This document shows positions 10,441-22,168 of a stretch of 64,000 nucleotides of DNA, piece after piece. The position numbers and the translations under genes were made by a program. The stretch is taken from assembly GCA_036346395.1 (NCBI GenBank), contig CM070604.1:53223003-53287002 (forward strand). The letters run 5' to 3'. The notes under the pieces were generated by a model. The model had not been told where the DNA came from and made no database searches. It saw nothing but the letters and a program-made list of their open reading frames with translations. This DNA is from Hsuehochloa calcarea (Eukaryota; Streptophyta; Magnoliopsida; Poales; Poaceae). Position 1 is the stretch's first letter. The number at the start of each line of letters is the position of its first letter.

Positions 10441-11947
10441 TGACTTTTCTCGTGAAACATTTTACGAGTATTTAAGTCAAAAACAACTATGAATGATAAG
10501 TGACTTACCACCTCTCTGCCTCTGCGCAGAGTAATTCTTTCTCTTGTCTTAGTTCTAAAAGTTGTCGATGATACTCACCGACAACAAAGAATTTGCTCCA
10601 GAGCTTTACGCAAAAGAAAAAAAGTGAGAAGGGAAGGAAAGCCACATATATGAGTATTCAAGATACTTACATTCATAGTCGTTCTAGCAAAATCGAATAT
10701 ACAAGGTCCGTGTCGCGGCTTATCTATCCTCGCGACTTTATCCCACCACACCTTCTCGAGGCGCGTTGTCAAAAGTATTCTCCGTATTGGGAATATCTTT
10801 GGGATGGGGACTCGGCCACGAGATCTGTAGCGCAGACCCTACGACGGAGGCGAGCCCAAAGAAGTCACCACGAAGTTGAAATTTTCTCCTTCCGGTTCTC
10901 GTGATTTCTCTTGGGTAGGGAAGGAACGCCCCTCGATTTCCTTCCCAGAGCGGTGCAAAGACTGGTCACCACCTTGACCAGAGGCTTCCACAGCTGCCTC
11001 TGTTGTTTCTACGACTTCAGTAGTCGTAGCGGCCACCTCAACAGTAACAGCCGCTACCTCAAGAGTCGTGAATTACGACTTGGCAGATGTGGGAGACACT
11101 GCGGAGTCTCGACTTCATCGGCCACTGGGCCAAAGGTGATGCTTCGACCACCTCCGTTGCTACCTCTCCAACAAATGAAGGGATAGCAATGGACTTCTCA
11201 ACAGGCATTCCCGGGTCAAGGAGTCTGACTAAATAAAGAAAAGCAAATCAAAGTTGTGAAAAGAAAAAGGTAAATGTCGTTCTTACACTTCAAGACATTT
11301 CACATACTCTGCACTCGGTCTTAACCAGAATTTTGGAGCAATCCTCCCAACGGAGGACCTCTTCTTCTCCACGACCACGCCCGTCGAGGTTCAACAATTG
11401 GCTCACCACGACCACGCCTCGTAGAAGTTTGAACAGAACCGAGCTCGGTTTCTCGATCTTTGATGGACGAGATCGGTCTCGACCATTCCGTATAAAGATC
11501 CCTCGATTGCGTGTTGTGCCGATGCAAACATCGTCCTTCATAAAGACACAAAATCCTTCCAGCTTCTCCTTTCAAGTTTCTTAATAAAACTAGGAGTGGC
11601 ACCAATCGCGAAAGATTCCGTGTCATAATAGAAGGTACCTTAGCCTTGCGAGGTTTGCGCTTGAGAGGTTCAACCGCTTCAACCTCTTCGGCCTCACTAC
11701 CGCGCCTCGACTTCAGATATAACTACACCGCCGCAGCCTTGTAGAGGTTTGGTCGAAAGACCGTAACTCGAACTTGCTCCCCCTTGCCTGCAGATTTTAC
11801 AAGTCGACGCCTCTTCGAGGGAGGAGCCGAGTCTTTGTCTTTCGACAACCCAAATACCAATAGTCATCAAGACGACTTCTTCGTCGTCTCCGGCGATTTT
11901 CCATGCCTACTTTACGTAAAGCAAAATGTAAAAGAAGAATCACTAAT

Positions 11948-12058
11948 TTGTCGTAAGTTTTTCTACGACTAGTACCAAGTCGTAAGTTTTTCTACGACTT
12001 TTCTTGATTCTAAGATATTCTACGATCACCATTAGTCGTAAGTATCTTCTACGACTAT
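11948..12058 (+). repeat. Second internal hairpin array of C
   Basis: Four units, GTCGTAAGTTTTTCTACGAC (twice), then a weaker copy and GTCGTAAGTATCTTCTACGAC. The position matches intron 2 of the antisense gene in E (41021-41208). Same 6-bp stem as in the LTR array. Confidence 0.7.
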
Positions 12059-13567
12059 AAAGTCCTAAAGAGAGAATCAGATTTACGATTACCTTTAGGC
12101 GCCTATCCTTTCATCTGCGACAAAACCGCAATGACTTGAGGAACCGCCCCTGGATGGCGGGGACTTCTCACGAGATGAGTCCGACTGAGTCAACCTCACT
12201 GTGAAAGATCCGTAAATGAGATAAAAATATTAGACAAGGTTGAGAAAGACCAAACGAGAGTTAAGTCGACAATTGCTTACCCTCCTCGTAGTCTCCGGTG
12301 GGTCTCTCTCCCGAGTACCTCCACATAGGAGATGCTCGCTTCTTCAGAGGACTAATTCGGCGTGTGATGAAATCTTTCACCACATGCCATCCGGCCACCC
12401 TTCTTCCTTCAAGTCCTTAATGGCTTGAATATAAGGGCTAATCCTGTTGATATCTTCAGGGTTGAGTCCCATGAAGATTTCTTTCCGCAGCCTTCCCCAC
12501 GAAAGAAAGGTCGTCTTCGAGGTGACCTTCCAAAGAGAACCACCTCTTCCTCCACTCGCCACGAAGACCGGTGAAACTCAATGTACTCCTTCGACTTCGA
12601 GTCGTGGAGCTTGATCACAGCCTTCCGGCGATTCCGGTTTGTCGAGCCATCCCATAATAATATTGGAACAAATCGAGATCCGCCGGAATCCCTGTGCACG
12701 CCGCATGATACACGAACACACTCAACATGGTAATGGAATTGGGACCTAAGTTCACCAGCCCACCCCAAAGTGTTCGAGTACTCATCAGAAGAAAGGGGTG
12801 GCGAGCAATCGAAGGCCGCACTCACAATACGCTTGGAAGACGGGATTTGCCCATTTTCCCCGATGGCGATCTTTGCCCAATAGCCGAATCCACTTCACCG
12901 AGCCTTCTCGAATCTTCCCAAGATCGACCAAGATCTTGATCTTAGCCGCATCCATCTCCGATTCCTCCCATTCGTAAACTCTCTTGGCCATTTCGCCGTA
13001 AGCAAGAAGTTTTTTGATTGGGTTGGCGGCGAGAAGATGAAACCTAGTCGAAGACGAGAAAGCAAGAGCTCAAGAACAAATGAGTGATTTGGGGAAGAGT
13101 AAAATCCAAGTCTACCTCCCGTAAGTTTTATAATCAAGACGATCTCCGCCGCTTTAAACCGTCCCGCTATAGGTCTATGATAGATGGTTGTACCGCCGGA
13201 ACCGCTTCATCTGACAAGTCTATGAGAGACGGTGCAATTCTCCGATGGTCCGCTCGAGAAAAAGTAGGTACGTATTGTCACCTCCAAGCAAAATTACATT
13301 CTTGACCAAGTCTTTCTAGTCGAAGGAAGTATCAATCTAAGAGCTTTTTCTCCGATTCCCCTACCACCACCATCGACGGTCATAGGGTTTTTATGACTTT
13401 TTAATAGTCGTAAGCAACCTTCCGATAAAGCAAATTCTGGTCAAAGCAACACTCAAATGTCGAAGAGTTTTTCCTTCGACTATCGTTCTCTACGACATTC
13501 TCATGGTCGTAAGTCCATTTACTGAAACCTTTATCAAGTAAGTTACTTTCACTTGAAGTCAAATAGA

Positions 13568-14327
13568 TGACGAGGATCTAATAATCCTCATTTTTATCTT
13601 TTATCTATAATTTTATTATGGGTAAATATGATGTCACATAGTCCCTGAGGTACCCTTTATCTAAAAGGAGAAGTCCAATGAGTGGTTGTAAGTCTTGCTA
13701 CGACTATATCATGGTCGTAAGTCCTTCTACGACCACTACATAGTCGTAAGTCCTTCTCACGACTACTACCTAGTCGTAAGTCCTTCTACGATCGCCACCG
13801 GTCGTAAGTTCTTCTACGACCGTGTAAACTACGACCACCTTATAATCAAACCTACAGCGAGTGGGTCCAATTGATTAAGGAATCGAACAGTCAGACGCAC
13901 TATTATTCCGCTTATTAATGGTGCGTAATTACCCCATTATCTCTCGAAGATAATTGCGACGGCGTGAAGAAGCCGAGGCGCGGTAATTCGCCATCATGCG
14001 CCAATCTTCAATTAATCAGCGCATTTCCGCAGGCAAAACGGCTACTTCTTCACGACTATATAAGGGCATCGATCGAGAGATAAGAAAAGGAGGACAACAA
14101 AGGAACAAGAGCCGTCAAGTAGGAACATAAGCGCTATTCTCTCGTAATAGTCTTAGTCTTTTACTTGATCATCAAGAATACCATACACACAGATTAGGGT
14201 TATTATTCTCTCGGAGAAGGCCCAACTCGCCTAAACATCCGTGTCAATCCACTCTGCGTGATCTTATCTCTAGGAGACCCCCCGAATCAAACAATCTTTA
14301 CGTAAGATCGGTTCTAATACACCGACA
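13568..14327 (+). repeat. Gypsy C 3' LTR
   Basis: A 760-bp copy of the LTR with the hairpin array at about 13685-13822. Relative to the 5' LTR it has many 1-2 base deletions (for example CTCGAAG for CTCGGAAG, TTGCGACGG for TTGCGGACGG, ACAGCGAG for ACAGGCGAG). It is flanked on the right by the duplicated CCTAT. The polypurine tract expected just before it is degraded; in E it reads GAAGCTAGGGGCTAGA on the minus strand. Confidence 0.92.
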
Positions 14328-15098
14328 CCTATGTAGAAGCCCACACCAGCCAAAGCACCCCTGCCGAAGCTCATCCCTCCCAAAGCTCATCCCGCACAAC
14401 TGGGGATGTACTGGTGAAGCCCCTTTGGCCACCTCCTGCTCTCCCCTGTGCGGGCCCCTTCGGCCACCCCTAGCTCCGCCCGACGCGGCCCCTTCGGCAT
14501 GCCCCTCGAGCTGCCCCCCTCGGCACCGCCCTGGAAGCGTCCCCCTTCGGAGCCCCTAGGGCTCCTTCGCCAACAAACCGGTGCGGTGGCCACCTCGGCA
14601 CCGTCGAGGGCTACGGCCACCACGCCTTCACTCCACCTCCGCTGCCTTAGCCCCCCTTCGCATCCAGCTCCAACCCCCTCGGCGCCCGAAGCCCCCACGC
14701 GTGTGCACCATCATCGGGCTCGACTCCAGCCTCGAAGTCCCCTCAGCCCCCTTCGCCTCCGGCTCCGGCTCCAGCGCCCGAAGCCCCCTCTCACACGAGC
14801 CATCATCTGGCCCAGCAACGCTCGCCTCTAGCTCCGACACACTCCAAGGCTATCGCCCTCCACCGGTAGCACCACCCCGGCCTCGAGCCCCTTTGGCAGC
14901 ACCTCTGCAATGGCTTCAAAGTGCAGAGGCAGGTACTACTGTCTTCAAACAATTTTTTGCTTTAAAAGAACAAGAAATTTGTGCTGCGTAGCTAGGGGCA
15001 TTGTTATCTGCGCGAGCATTTATATATAAAAAAGTAAGATGCTAGATGCTAGAGCTGGCAGTGCCTACATCTTCCTGATTCCACGGGGAGATAAGTTA
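14328..15098 (+). mobile_element. Element B, right internal part (proline-rich ORF)
   Basis: It starts with the right CCTAT copy and continues the 'cctgccgaagctc' proline-rich repeat sequence interrupted at 1309. From about 14400 to 14990 a GC-rich stretch stays open in two forward frames and codes P/S/A/R-rich peptide without recognisable domains, ending near a TAG at 14989. No protease, RT or integrase of B is present and no 3' LTR is found, so B is either truncated or a non-coding element of the LARD/TRIM kind. Its right boundary with A is unclear. Confidence 0.5.
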
Positions 15099-15422
15099 AA
15101 GCATCTACAATAGTTTGTTTCTTAGCTTGTTACTAAGAAGAGAGAGAGTACTCAATCTAACAAAAAGAGACAAGTCTTTCAATGGATTGTTTCTTAAGCT
15201 TGTATCTAAGATTTTAATTCCTACTTTAATTGCTATACACAAAACTGGTTTTTAAGTAACAAGCAAGTCTCCAATAAATATTTTGTTGTTTCTTATGTCT
15301 TGGTATCAACAACTTGCTTGTTTCTTCATCTAGAAACAAGCTCACCTTCTCTCCTCCATATCATCAAAATGCTGATGTGGCAACCCCTTAGTAACAAATA
15401 ACATGGACTTTTGTAGATGTTC
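15099..15422. mobile_element. MITE (PIF/Harbinger-like, TTA target duplication)
   Basis: A 324-bp element with imperfect terminal inverted repeats (AAGCATCTACAATAGT at the left; GAACATCTACAAAAGT as reverse complement of the right end) flanked by TTA at 15096-15098 and 15423-15425. It has no ORF. A 3-bp TTA/TAA duplication and a GCATCT-type terminus are features of Tourist-like MITEs. It lies at the right edge of the nest, between B and the resumed copia A. Confidence 0.7.
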
Positions 15423-15544
15423 TTAGCAGACTAGCAGTACATGAACAGGAGGGTCACCGCACTAATTGCTAGTTATCAACTGGACTACGAAGGCTCTAGC
15501 TGCTATTAGTAGTACCACGTATTATTTTAAAACAGTAGCGTATA

Positions 15545-16615
15545 CTTTTGGGTTCTGGATTCTTGCGCCTTTTTTCACATGGCACCGGACTTCAAATCTC
15601 TCACTTTGGTAGGACCTCTTATTTTTTCCTATCTCTGTTCAAACAGTTGACGGTACTCCTCTGTCTGTCAGCTGTCAATGCACTCTTTTGTCTACTAACT
15701 TTTTTGTTCCGACTGTTTCTCATGTTCCCCAGCTTACCATGCAGGTTCTCTCGGTGGGTCAGCTCACTGATCGCGGCTGTAGGGTTGGTTTTGACTCTCG
15801 CACTTGTTTTGTCCAGGACCAACAGACAAGGGCAGTACTTGGGACTGTCCGGCATTGTAGGGATTGTCAGGGTCTCTACATCATTGACAGGATCCACCTT
15901 CTGTCCACTTCAGTTGCTCCTATCACCTCTACGTCTACCTCCACTGCCACTGTTGCCAGCACCTCTGGAATTTTTGCACAGTGGCATCATCGTTCAGGTC
16001 ACTTATGTGGGTATCGTCTTTCTTCATTAGTTCGTCATAGCGTTCTTGGACGTGTTACTGTTGACACAACCATATTTTATCAGGGTTGTAAGTTGAGCAA
16101 GCAGCTACAACTTTCTTATCATTCTAGTGAGGCTTTGTCTTCTCGTCCTTTTAATTTAGTTCTTTCAGATGTATGAGGATCTGCGCCTATTATCTCTAAA
16201 GACGAACATAAGTTTTATGTGATTTTCATTGATGGTTATTCCCGTTTTACATGGTTTTCCCTATGTCTAATCATGGTTGGGTACTTTTCATCCTTTCAAT
16301 ACCCAGTTTGATCCTTCTATTCATACTTTTCGTTGTGATTCTGTTGGCGGGTACTATTCTGACGCTTTTAGACAATTTCTTTCTGAGCAAGTCACTCTTT
16401 ACCAGTCTTCTTGTCCTGGTGCCCATGCTCAGAATGAGGTTGCTATGCGCAAACATCGTCATTTGATTGAGACTACTCGTACTCTTCTCCTTTCCATTCA
16501 CATTCCACCACAGTTCTGGGCTGAAACCGTTTCTACGATTGCATATCTCATCAATACGCAACCTTCCACTACTCTTAAGAGTGTCAGTCCTATAGAGCGT
16601 CTCTACTCTTGAGCC
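15545..16615 (+). pseudogene. Copia A protease end and integrase
   Basis: It resumes copia coding with a damaged protease site (WILAPFFTW, compare WILDSGASFH in D), then VPQLTMQVLSVGQLTDRG, the GAG-pre-integrase segment (IFAQWHHRSGHLCGYRLSSL, about 15970-16030) and the integrase core: FYVIFIDGYSRFTWF (about 16215-16260), FRCDSVGGYYSDAF (about 16327-16370) and a motif reading AQNEVAMRKHRH (about 16428-16463). The last normally contains the catalytic Glu (NGVAERKHRH); here Met stands in its place. Several stops and frameshifts are present. Confidence 0.85.
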
Positions 16616-18464
16616 GCCAGTACACCCATCTTCGTGTTTTTTGTTGCGCTTGTTTTGTTCCGCTGCAATCTCTTGAGCGCACCAAACTATCGGCTCAGTC
16701 AGTTGACTGCATGTTTCTTAGTTATAGTTCTAAGCATAAGGGTTATTGCTCCTATGACACTTCTGCTCGAGGGATTAGGATCTCCCGAGATGTTATCTTT
16801 GACAAATCTCAACCTTTCTTCTATCGAGATTCGGCTCCTTTTTGTTTCCACCGTTGAGACGATTTCATGGTTGTATTTTTCTAACTCTTCACCAATTTCT
16901 CCACTATCACAACCTTCCTCTGGTCTGTCTCTAGTGGTTCCTTCTATACCTCCGCCTATGGCACCTCCTCTTGTTGCTACAGCACCACCATCTCGTTTCT
17001 ATGGTATTCACTACTCCAGCTGTCCTCGTCCTTCACTAGTCTTCTCTCCTGGTATCTTGCCGACACCTACATCTGATCCTCCCGATGATGCTCCCCGTTA
17101 CGTCCTTCGTGACCGGATATCCATACGACCTCCTGGTCGTCTTGGATTTGCTTCGATAGCTCATGCTCTCTCTATCACTAAGCCTAGTTCTTATCGTGAG
17201 GCTGCTCCTCATTCTGAGTGACAGCTCGCTATGGTAGAGGAGTTTGATGCTCTTTGACGTACATAGACTTGGGATATTGTACCAACAACTGTGCAAACTC
17301 GCCCTATCACGTGCAAGTGAGTGTACAAGATTAAAACCCGGTCTGATGGTACTATCGAGCGCTACAAGACTCTTCTTGTGGCTCACAACTTTTAGCAGGA
17401 ATACGGTCGTGACTACGATGAGACTTTTGCCCCTATTGCCCATATGATCATTGTTCGCACTCTTGTTGCAGTTGCTTCTGTTCGCCAGTGGTCTATCTCT
17501 TAGTTGGATGTTAAGAATGCATTTCTTAGTGGTGTTTTGCATGAGGAGTTTTACATGCAGCCACTACGTGGGTATTCTGTTCCTGATAGGCGCGTTTGTC
17601 ATCTTCGTCGTGCTCTTTATGGCTTCAAACATACTCGTACCTGGTTTGCGCGTTTTACCTCAGTGATTACTGCTATCGGTTTCACTGTCAGTTCCTACGA
17701 TCCTGCTCTTTTTGTCAATGTCTCATCTCGGGGTAGGACACTGCTTCTTCTATATGTGGATAATATGCTCTTCACTGTGATGATTCCTCATTCATCGTGT
17801 ATGTGAAGAAGCGTATTAGTGAGCAGTTTTTTATGACTGTCCTACCCTGTGATGATTCCTCATTCATTCGTCGCTTTTTAATGGCTCGTCCTACCCATCT
17901 TCACTACAGTCAGTTTCTTCGTGTTCTTCGCTACTTGTGTGAGACTATCTCTCGTCGTTTGTTTTCCCTAGCTCCTCACTACAGCTTCAGGCGTACTCCG
18001 ATATGACATAGGCTAGTGATTCTTCTGATCGTTGCTCTTTATGTTTATTGTGTTTTTTTTACTCCTCCCTGAATGCCTAGAAGACAAAGAAGTAGACTGT
18101 TTTTTTCCCGTTAGTATGTAGAGGCTGAGTTGAGAGATATGCCAACAGTGACAGCAAATGTTACTTAATTGATATTGCTACTTGTAGATTTCAAGGTGCC
18201 TATGATGGTACCTACGATTCTTTTGTTTGACAGTATAGTTGCTATCAGTATTGCTCGTGGACTGGTGAAGCATGAGCTCATCAAGCATATTTGTGTGGAT
18301 GCTTCGTACACTCGCTCATAGGTGCAAACGGGAGTACTTGATTTACAGTTTGTGCCATCAGAGTTACAGATTACTGACTTCTTCACGAAGCCACAGACAA
18401 AGATACAACATTTGTATTTTCTTTCCAAGCTCAGTGTGTGTGGTCCATCATGAGTTCAAGAGGG
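16616..18464 (+). pseudogene. Copia A reverse transcriptase and RNase H
   Basis: After a Ser/Pro linker comes RT: LVAHNF-QEYGRDYDETFAPI (about 17380-17440), LDVKNAFLSGVLHEEFYMQP (about 17500-17565), CHLRRALYGFKHTRTW and the catalytic box LLYVDNMLFT (about 17745-17775), where the second Asp of YVDD is Asn. RNase H follows with ILLFDSIVAISIARGLVKHE-type sequence and the C-terminal ITDFFTKPQTKIQHLYFLSK (about 18370-18430). About 100-200 bp of the RT/RNase H junction is missing near 17880-18000. Not functional. Confidence 0.82.
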
Positions 18465-18476
18465 TGTTAAAATAGG

Positions 18477-18545
<69 letters not shown>

Positions 18546-18630
18546 GTATAACATATTTTCCTACGATATAACCTTTATACTCCTTTACATACTAGGCCTC
18601 CTCGCGAGTACACAACCAATATTCCTAACA
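18465..18630 (+). repeat. Copia A 3' LTR
   Basis: A 166-bp LTR that begins TGTTAAAATAGGAAT right after a purine-rich tract (caagaggg) and ends ATTCCTAACA. The ends form an inverted repeat (TGTTAGGAAT). About 64 bp of (TA)n fills its middle (18480-18543). Copia elements in grasses often have LTRs this short. Confidence 0.75.
18480..18543. repeat. (TA)n microsatellite within LTR
   Basis: About 64 bp of uninterrupted TA inside the copia A 3' LTR. Confidence 0.9.
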
Positions 18631-19551
18631 GGCTAAACCTTCGAAGGCCTCGAGTGCTGCCCCCGGAACTCGTGTGAGGCACGTATGTATGTTAACATCT
18701 ACTTTTTGCGAACAATATACCATGTCAATATATATCTACTTATCACGCATGAGGATGCTACCTTCATATGGACTAGAAGGCAACTCACGCCAAATGGCGC
18801 GATGTGGTCATTGTAATGCGGGTGGTAAGGGTTTAGTGATTTTTTTTTGAACATTAGGATTTGACATGCTATAACACATAAGCCAAATTTGCATAAAACA
18901 AAACATGAATATACAAAAGGCAATCCATATATGTGTGAAAACTTAGCATACTACATTCTAACTCGTACACACCGCTAAGTATAGTATAACCAAAACAAGA
19001 AGAATTGTAAGACTGATGTGTAAAATTTGTTAGACGTCGTTGATTAAGAGGACCCTATGTAGTTAGTTTGATAAAACACACCACATGAGATGTCCCGATC
19101 CGAATTAAGAACCACCGATAACCTCGAGGTGCGGTTTCATACTAAGAAAATCGAGATAAAATTAACAATCCGACCACGCTGCTTCTTGTTAGTTTCACTA
19201 AGTAAATTCAAATCTCATCGTAATTTAACTACAAACAAGATGGACTATCGACGCTTAGTCCCATACCAAGGAAAAATCGCTTTGTATGTAAGGCTAGAGA
19301 TCATCCATACATGTATACTATGTAAGCTACATAATTCATTGGCAACCAAGAGAAATGTCAAACGTAACTATGTAAGCCTCGCCAAACAATTTTTGTAAGA
19401 TATATGTAGTAAAACTACTCTTATAACAAACTAAAATTTGAAGGAATCATTTGAAAATAATATCTATGTAATCATGGAAGCTATGGAGAGTAAAGTAAAA
19501 ATCATTTTACATCTAAGGCTAGGGATCATCCATACATGTATACCATGTAAG
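18631..19551. other. Intergenic; start of dispersed short repeats
   Basis: No gene recognised. From 19300 a motif of about 45 bp (ATCCATACATGTATAC-ATGTAAGCTACATAATTCATTGGCAA) appears, and recurs near 19525, 19650 and 21145. Confidence 0.5.
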
Positions 19552-21044
19552 CTACATAATTCATTGGCAACAAATGAAAATGCTAAAACGTAATTCCAAG
19601 CTATCGAGAGCAAAGGAAAAAAACATTTTGCATCTAAGGTTTGGGATTATCCATATATGTATAACATGTAAGCTCCATAATTCATTGGCAAGATAATACA
19701 AATGTGAGGCAAGCGAATTTACTGAAGTATCAAATAAAATGAGGTTCTGTTCATGTTCAGACATCAAAACCGCATGAGGCGATTCTAAGAATATAGATCT
19801 AGAGCATAAAATTCACATAAGCGTATAAAATGAGGCAACTAAGCATAATATGTTAACATGATTCTTAAGCCTTAATCGACATACACAACAGTGAGGCTTA
19901 TTTTCGTATGATCCTCACCACAATTCGCATAAAGTGATGCAGCTTCCAATTCTAGCCTCCAAAGGCTCCCATTGCATCTTTTGCACATCATCTTTACTAA
20001 GCTTTCCTACTCCCACTTCCAAAGGCTCATTTGTATTGTCAACCATAGGAATTGGTGAAGGAGGACAAATTGAGGTTGATTTGTGCACAAATATGGTGTT
20101 AAATAACTCGGGATAGATATAAATGTAAATTGATAACTAAATTACAAAAACTTGACATAGATGTGGAACCATAATCCAAAACCTACCAGAGATTTTATAG
20201 CATGATCATGATTTCGTGCTAAACCAATCACGAGCTATGTTATTCATAGTGGCAATATTCTTGGAGGAATTAGTGTTGGGGTCATGTATATAGCGCCTCT
20301 CAAGCTTTTGGATGGATGCTCGTAAAGGCTAGCATTTGCTCGATCACCTCGTGGTCATCCCTTGATGGTCGCAGAGGCTTGGGAAGACAATCCAAGAGGT
20401 GATCACCTCAATAGGTTCATGAAAGAACAGATAAAACAACATAAATTAACTGTTCTTTTACTGATATAGTACAAATAAACATGAAGATAGTTCAAGTGTG
20501 GGTGTAATAAAAATTGAGTATCTTACGAGACGCACTCACCAGCTTGCATAAATTCCTCTTCGATTTTCAGAGCATACATAGCTAATGATTGTTGACATGA
20601 TTCGTAACTCTTTCACTCGCCATGAAGTCCTTATCCGAGGAAAAGAAGCGAATGATGCCTTTCCACAGATCCGCCGCCTCAGTAGCTCTCTAAATCCTCA
20701 TGGGGACCCTCAATATCACCGCCTCGATCTAAAGCTCAAAGCAACATTTACACAAACTTAGTAAAGCCGCTAGAACTCCATAGTCCGGACTCAAACTCTA
20801 TCAATTCAAAGCCGCCAAAGTTGCAAAGTCGCTATATCCGTAATGAGTTCATTAGCTACCAACTTTATATAGAAAGATTATATACAAATAACAATCTCTT
20901 CATAAGAAATGGTACAAATGTCTAATAGTAATCAAACTAATCCCTTAAAAGTGTTAAACATATTACTTAGTGGAGGATGTTGTCCATGCGTTGAGCGCCT
21001 TGTCGATGCTCTTATGCCCCATCCAAATAGATTTTGTATCGCAT
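19552..21044. repeat. Tandem array copy 1 (about 1.5 kb unit)
   Basis: The most complete unit of a threefold tandem duplication. Landmarks that recur in order are ATAATTCATTGGCAACAAATG (19558), GCCTTAATCGACATACAC (19869), GATTTTATAGCATGAT (20189), GATGCCTTTCCACAGATCCG (20653) and a right end TTTGTATCGCATATGAG (about 21028). On the minus strand peptides such as LSKDDVQKMQWEPLEARI and IHDPNTNSSKNIATMNNIARDW recur in the copies, so the unit may contain exons of an unidentified gene on that strand. I do not recognise the family. Confidence 0.75.
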
Positions 21045-21046
21045 AT

Positions 21047-22168
21047 GAGTACATAATTCATTGGCAACAAATGAAAATGCTAAAACGTAATTCCAAGCTA
21101 TCGAGAGCAAAGGAAAAAACATTTTGCATCTAAGGTTTGGGATTATCCATATATGTATAACATGTAAGCTCCATAATTCATTGGCAAGATAATACGAGTG
21201 TGAGGCAAGCGAATTTACAAAGTCTCAAATAAAATGAGGTTCTGCTCATGTTCAGACATCAAAACCGCATGAGGCGATTCTAAGAATATAGATCTAGAGC
21301 ATAAAATTCACATAAGCGTATAAAATGAGGCAACTAAGCATAATATGTTAACATGATTCTTAAGCCTTAATCGACATACACAACAGAGGCTTATTTTCGT
21401 ATGATCCTCACCACAATTCGCATAAAGTGATGCAGTCTCAATTCTAGCCTCCAAAGGCTCCCATTGCATCTTTTGCACATCATCTTTACTAAGCTTTCCT
21501 ACTCCCGACTTCCAAAGGCTCATTTGTATTCTTTGAACCATAGGAATTCTTGAAGGAGGACAAATTGAGGTTGATTTGTGCACAAATATGGTGTTAAATA
21601 ACTCGTGATAGATATAAATGTAAATTGATAACGAAATTACAAAAACTTGACATAGATGTGGAACCATAATCCAAAACCTACTCAGATTTTATAGCATGAT
21701 TGTTGATTTCGAGGCTAAACCAATCACGAGCTATGTTATTCATAGTGGCAATATTCTTGGAGGAATTAGTGTTGGGGTCATGTATATAGCGCTCTCCAAG
21801 CTTTTGGATGGATGCTCGAAAGGCTAGCATTTGCTCGACACTTTCGTGGTCATCCCTTGATGGTCGCAGAGGCTTGGGAAGACAATCCAAGAGGTGATCA
21901 CCTCAATAGGTTCATTGAAAGAACAGATAAAACAACATAAATTAACTGTTTTTTTTCTTGATATAGTACAAATAAACATGAAGATAGTTCAAGTGTGGGT
22001 GTGCAATAAAAATTGAGTATCTTACCAAGACGCGTACTCACCAGCTTGCATAAATTCCTCTTCGATTTTCGTGAGCATACATAGCTAACAGATTGTTGAC
22101 ATGATTCGAACTCTTTCACTGCCATTGAAGTCCTTATCCGAGGAAAAGAAGCGAATGATGCCTTTCCA
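21047..22168. repeat. Tandem array copy 2, right end missing
   Basis: It repeats copy 1 from ACATAATTCATTGGCAACAAATG (21052) through GCCTTAATCGAC (21364), GATTTTATAGCATG (21688) and GATGCCTTTCCAC (22157). It then jumps directly to the GAGCCTTAATCGAC position of copy 3, so about 400 bp of the unit's right end is absent. A minus-strand frame (21678-21890) reads DCLPKPLRPSRDDHESVEQM and continues open for 70 codons. Confidence 0.75.

Larger units (their letters stand above)
9177..12991 (-). pseudogene. Gypsy C antisense gene (gypsy-type transposon domain, NLS, coiled coil)
   Basis: Read from ATG at 12991 on the minus strand (MAKRVYEWEESEMDAAKIKI). An N-terminal domain includes GGLVNLGPNSITMLSVFVYH and LDLFQYYYGMARQTG, the PNSI...SVFV pattern of the 'putative gypsy type transposon' family (Pfam Transposase_28). 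The middle region encodes PPSKRRRLVK-like basic sequence in copy E, a probable nuclear signal. The C-terminal third is rich in charged coiled-coil residues and ends at the TAA at 9177. Introns with GT/AG ends are predicted from E. This copy carries more indels than E. Function unknown; such antisense ORFs are described in Tat-lineage elements. Confidence 0.6.
1310..14327 (+). mobile_element. Full-length Ty3/gypsy retrotransposon C
   Basis: A 13,018-bp element with two LTRs (1310-2086 and 13568-14327) starting TGACGAGGATC and ending CACCGGCA/CACCGACA, a TGGCGCCG primer-binding site at 2089, and a perfect 5-bp target-site duplication CCTAT at 1305-1309 and 14328-14332. Internal order is gag, protease, reverse transcriptase, RNase H, integrase, which is the Ty3/gypsy order, followed by an unusually long region with a gene on the opposite strand. 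Such an extra antisense ORF is known from the Tat lineage (for example Grande and RIRE2). Every ORF is broken by stops and indels. It lies inside element B. Confidence 0.92.
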
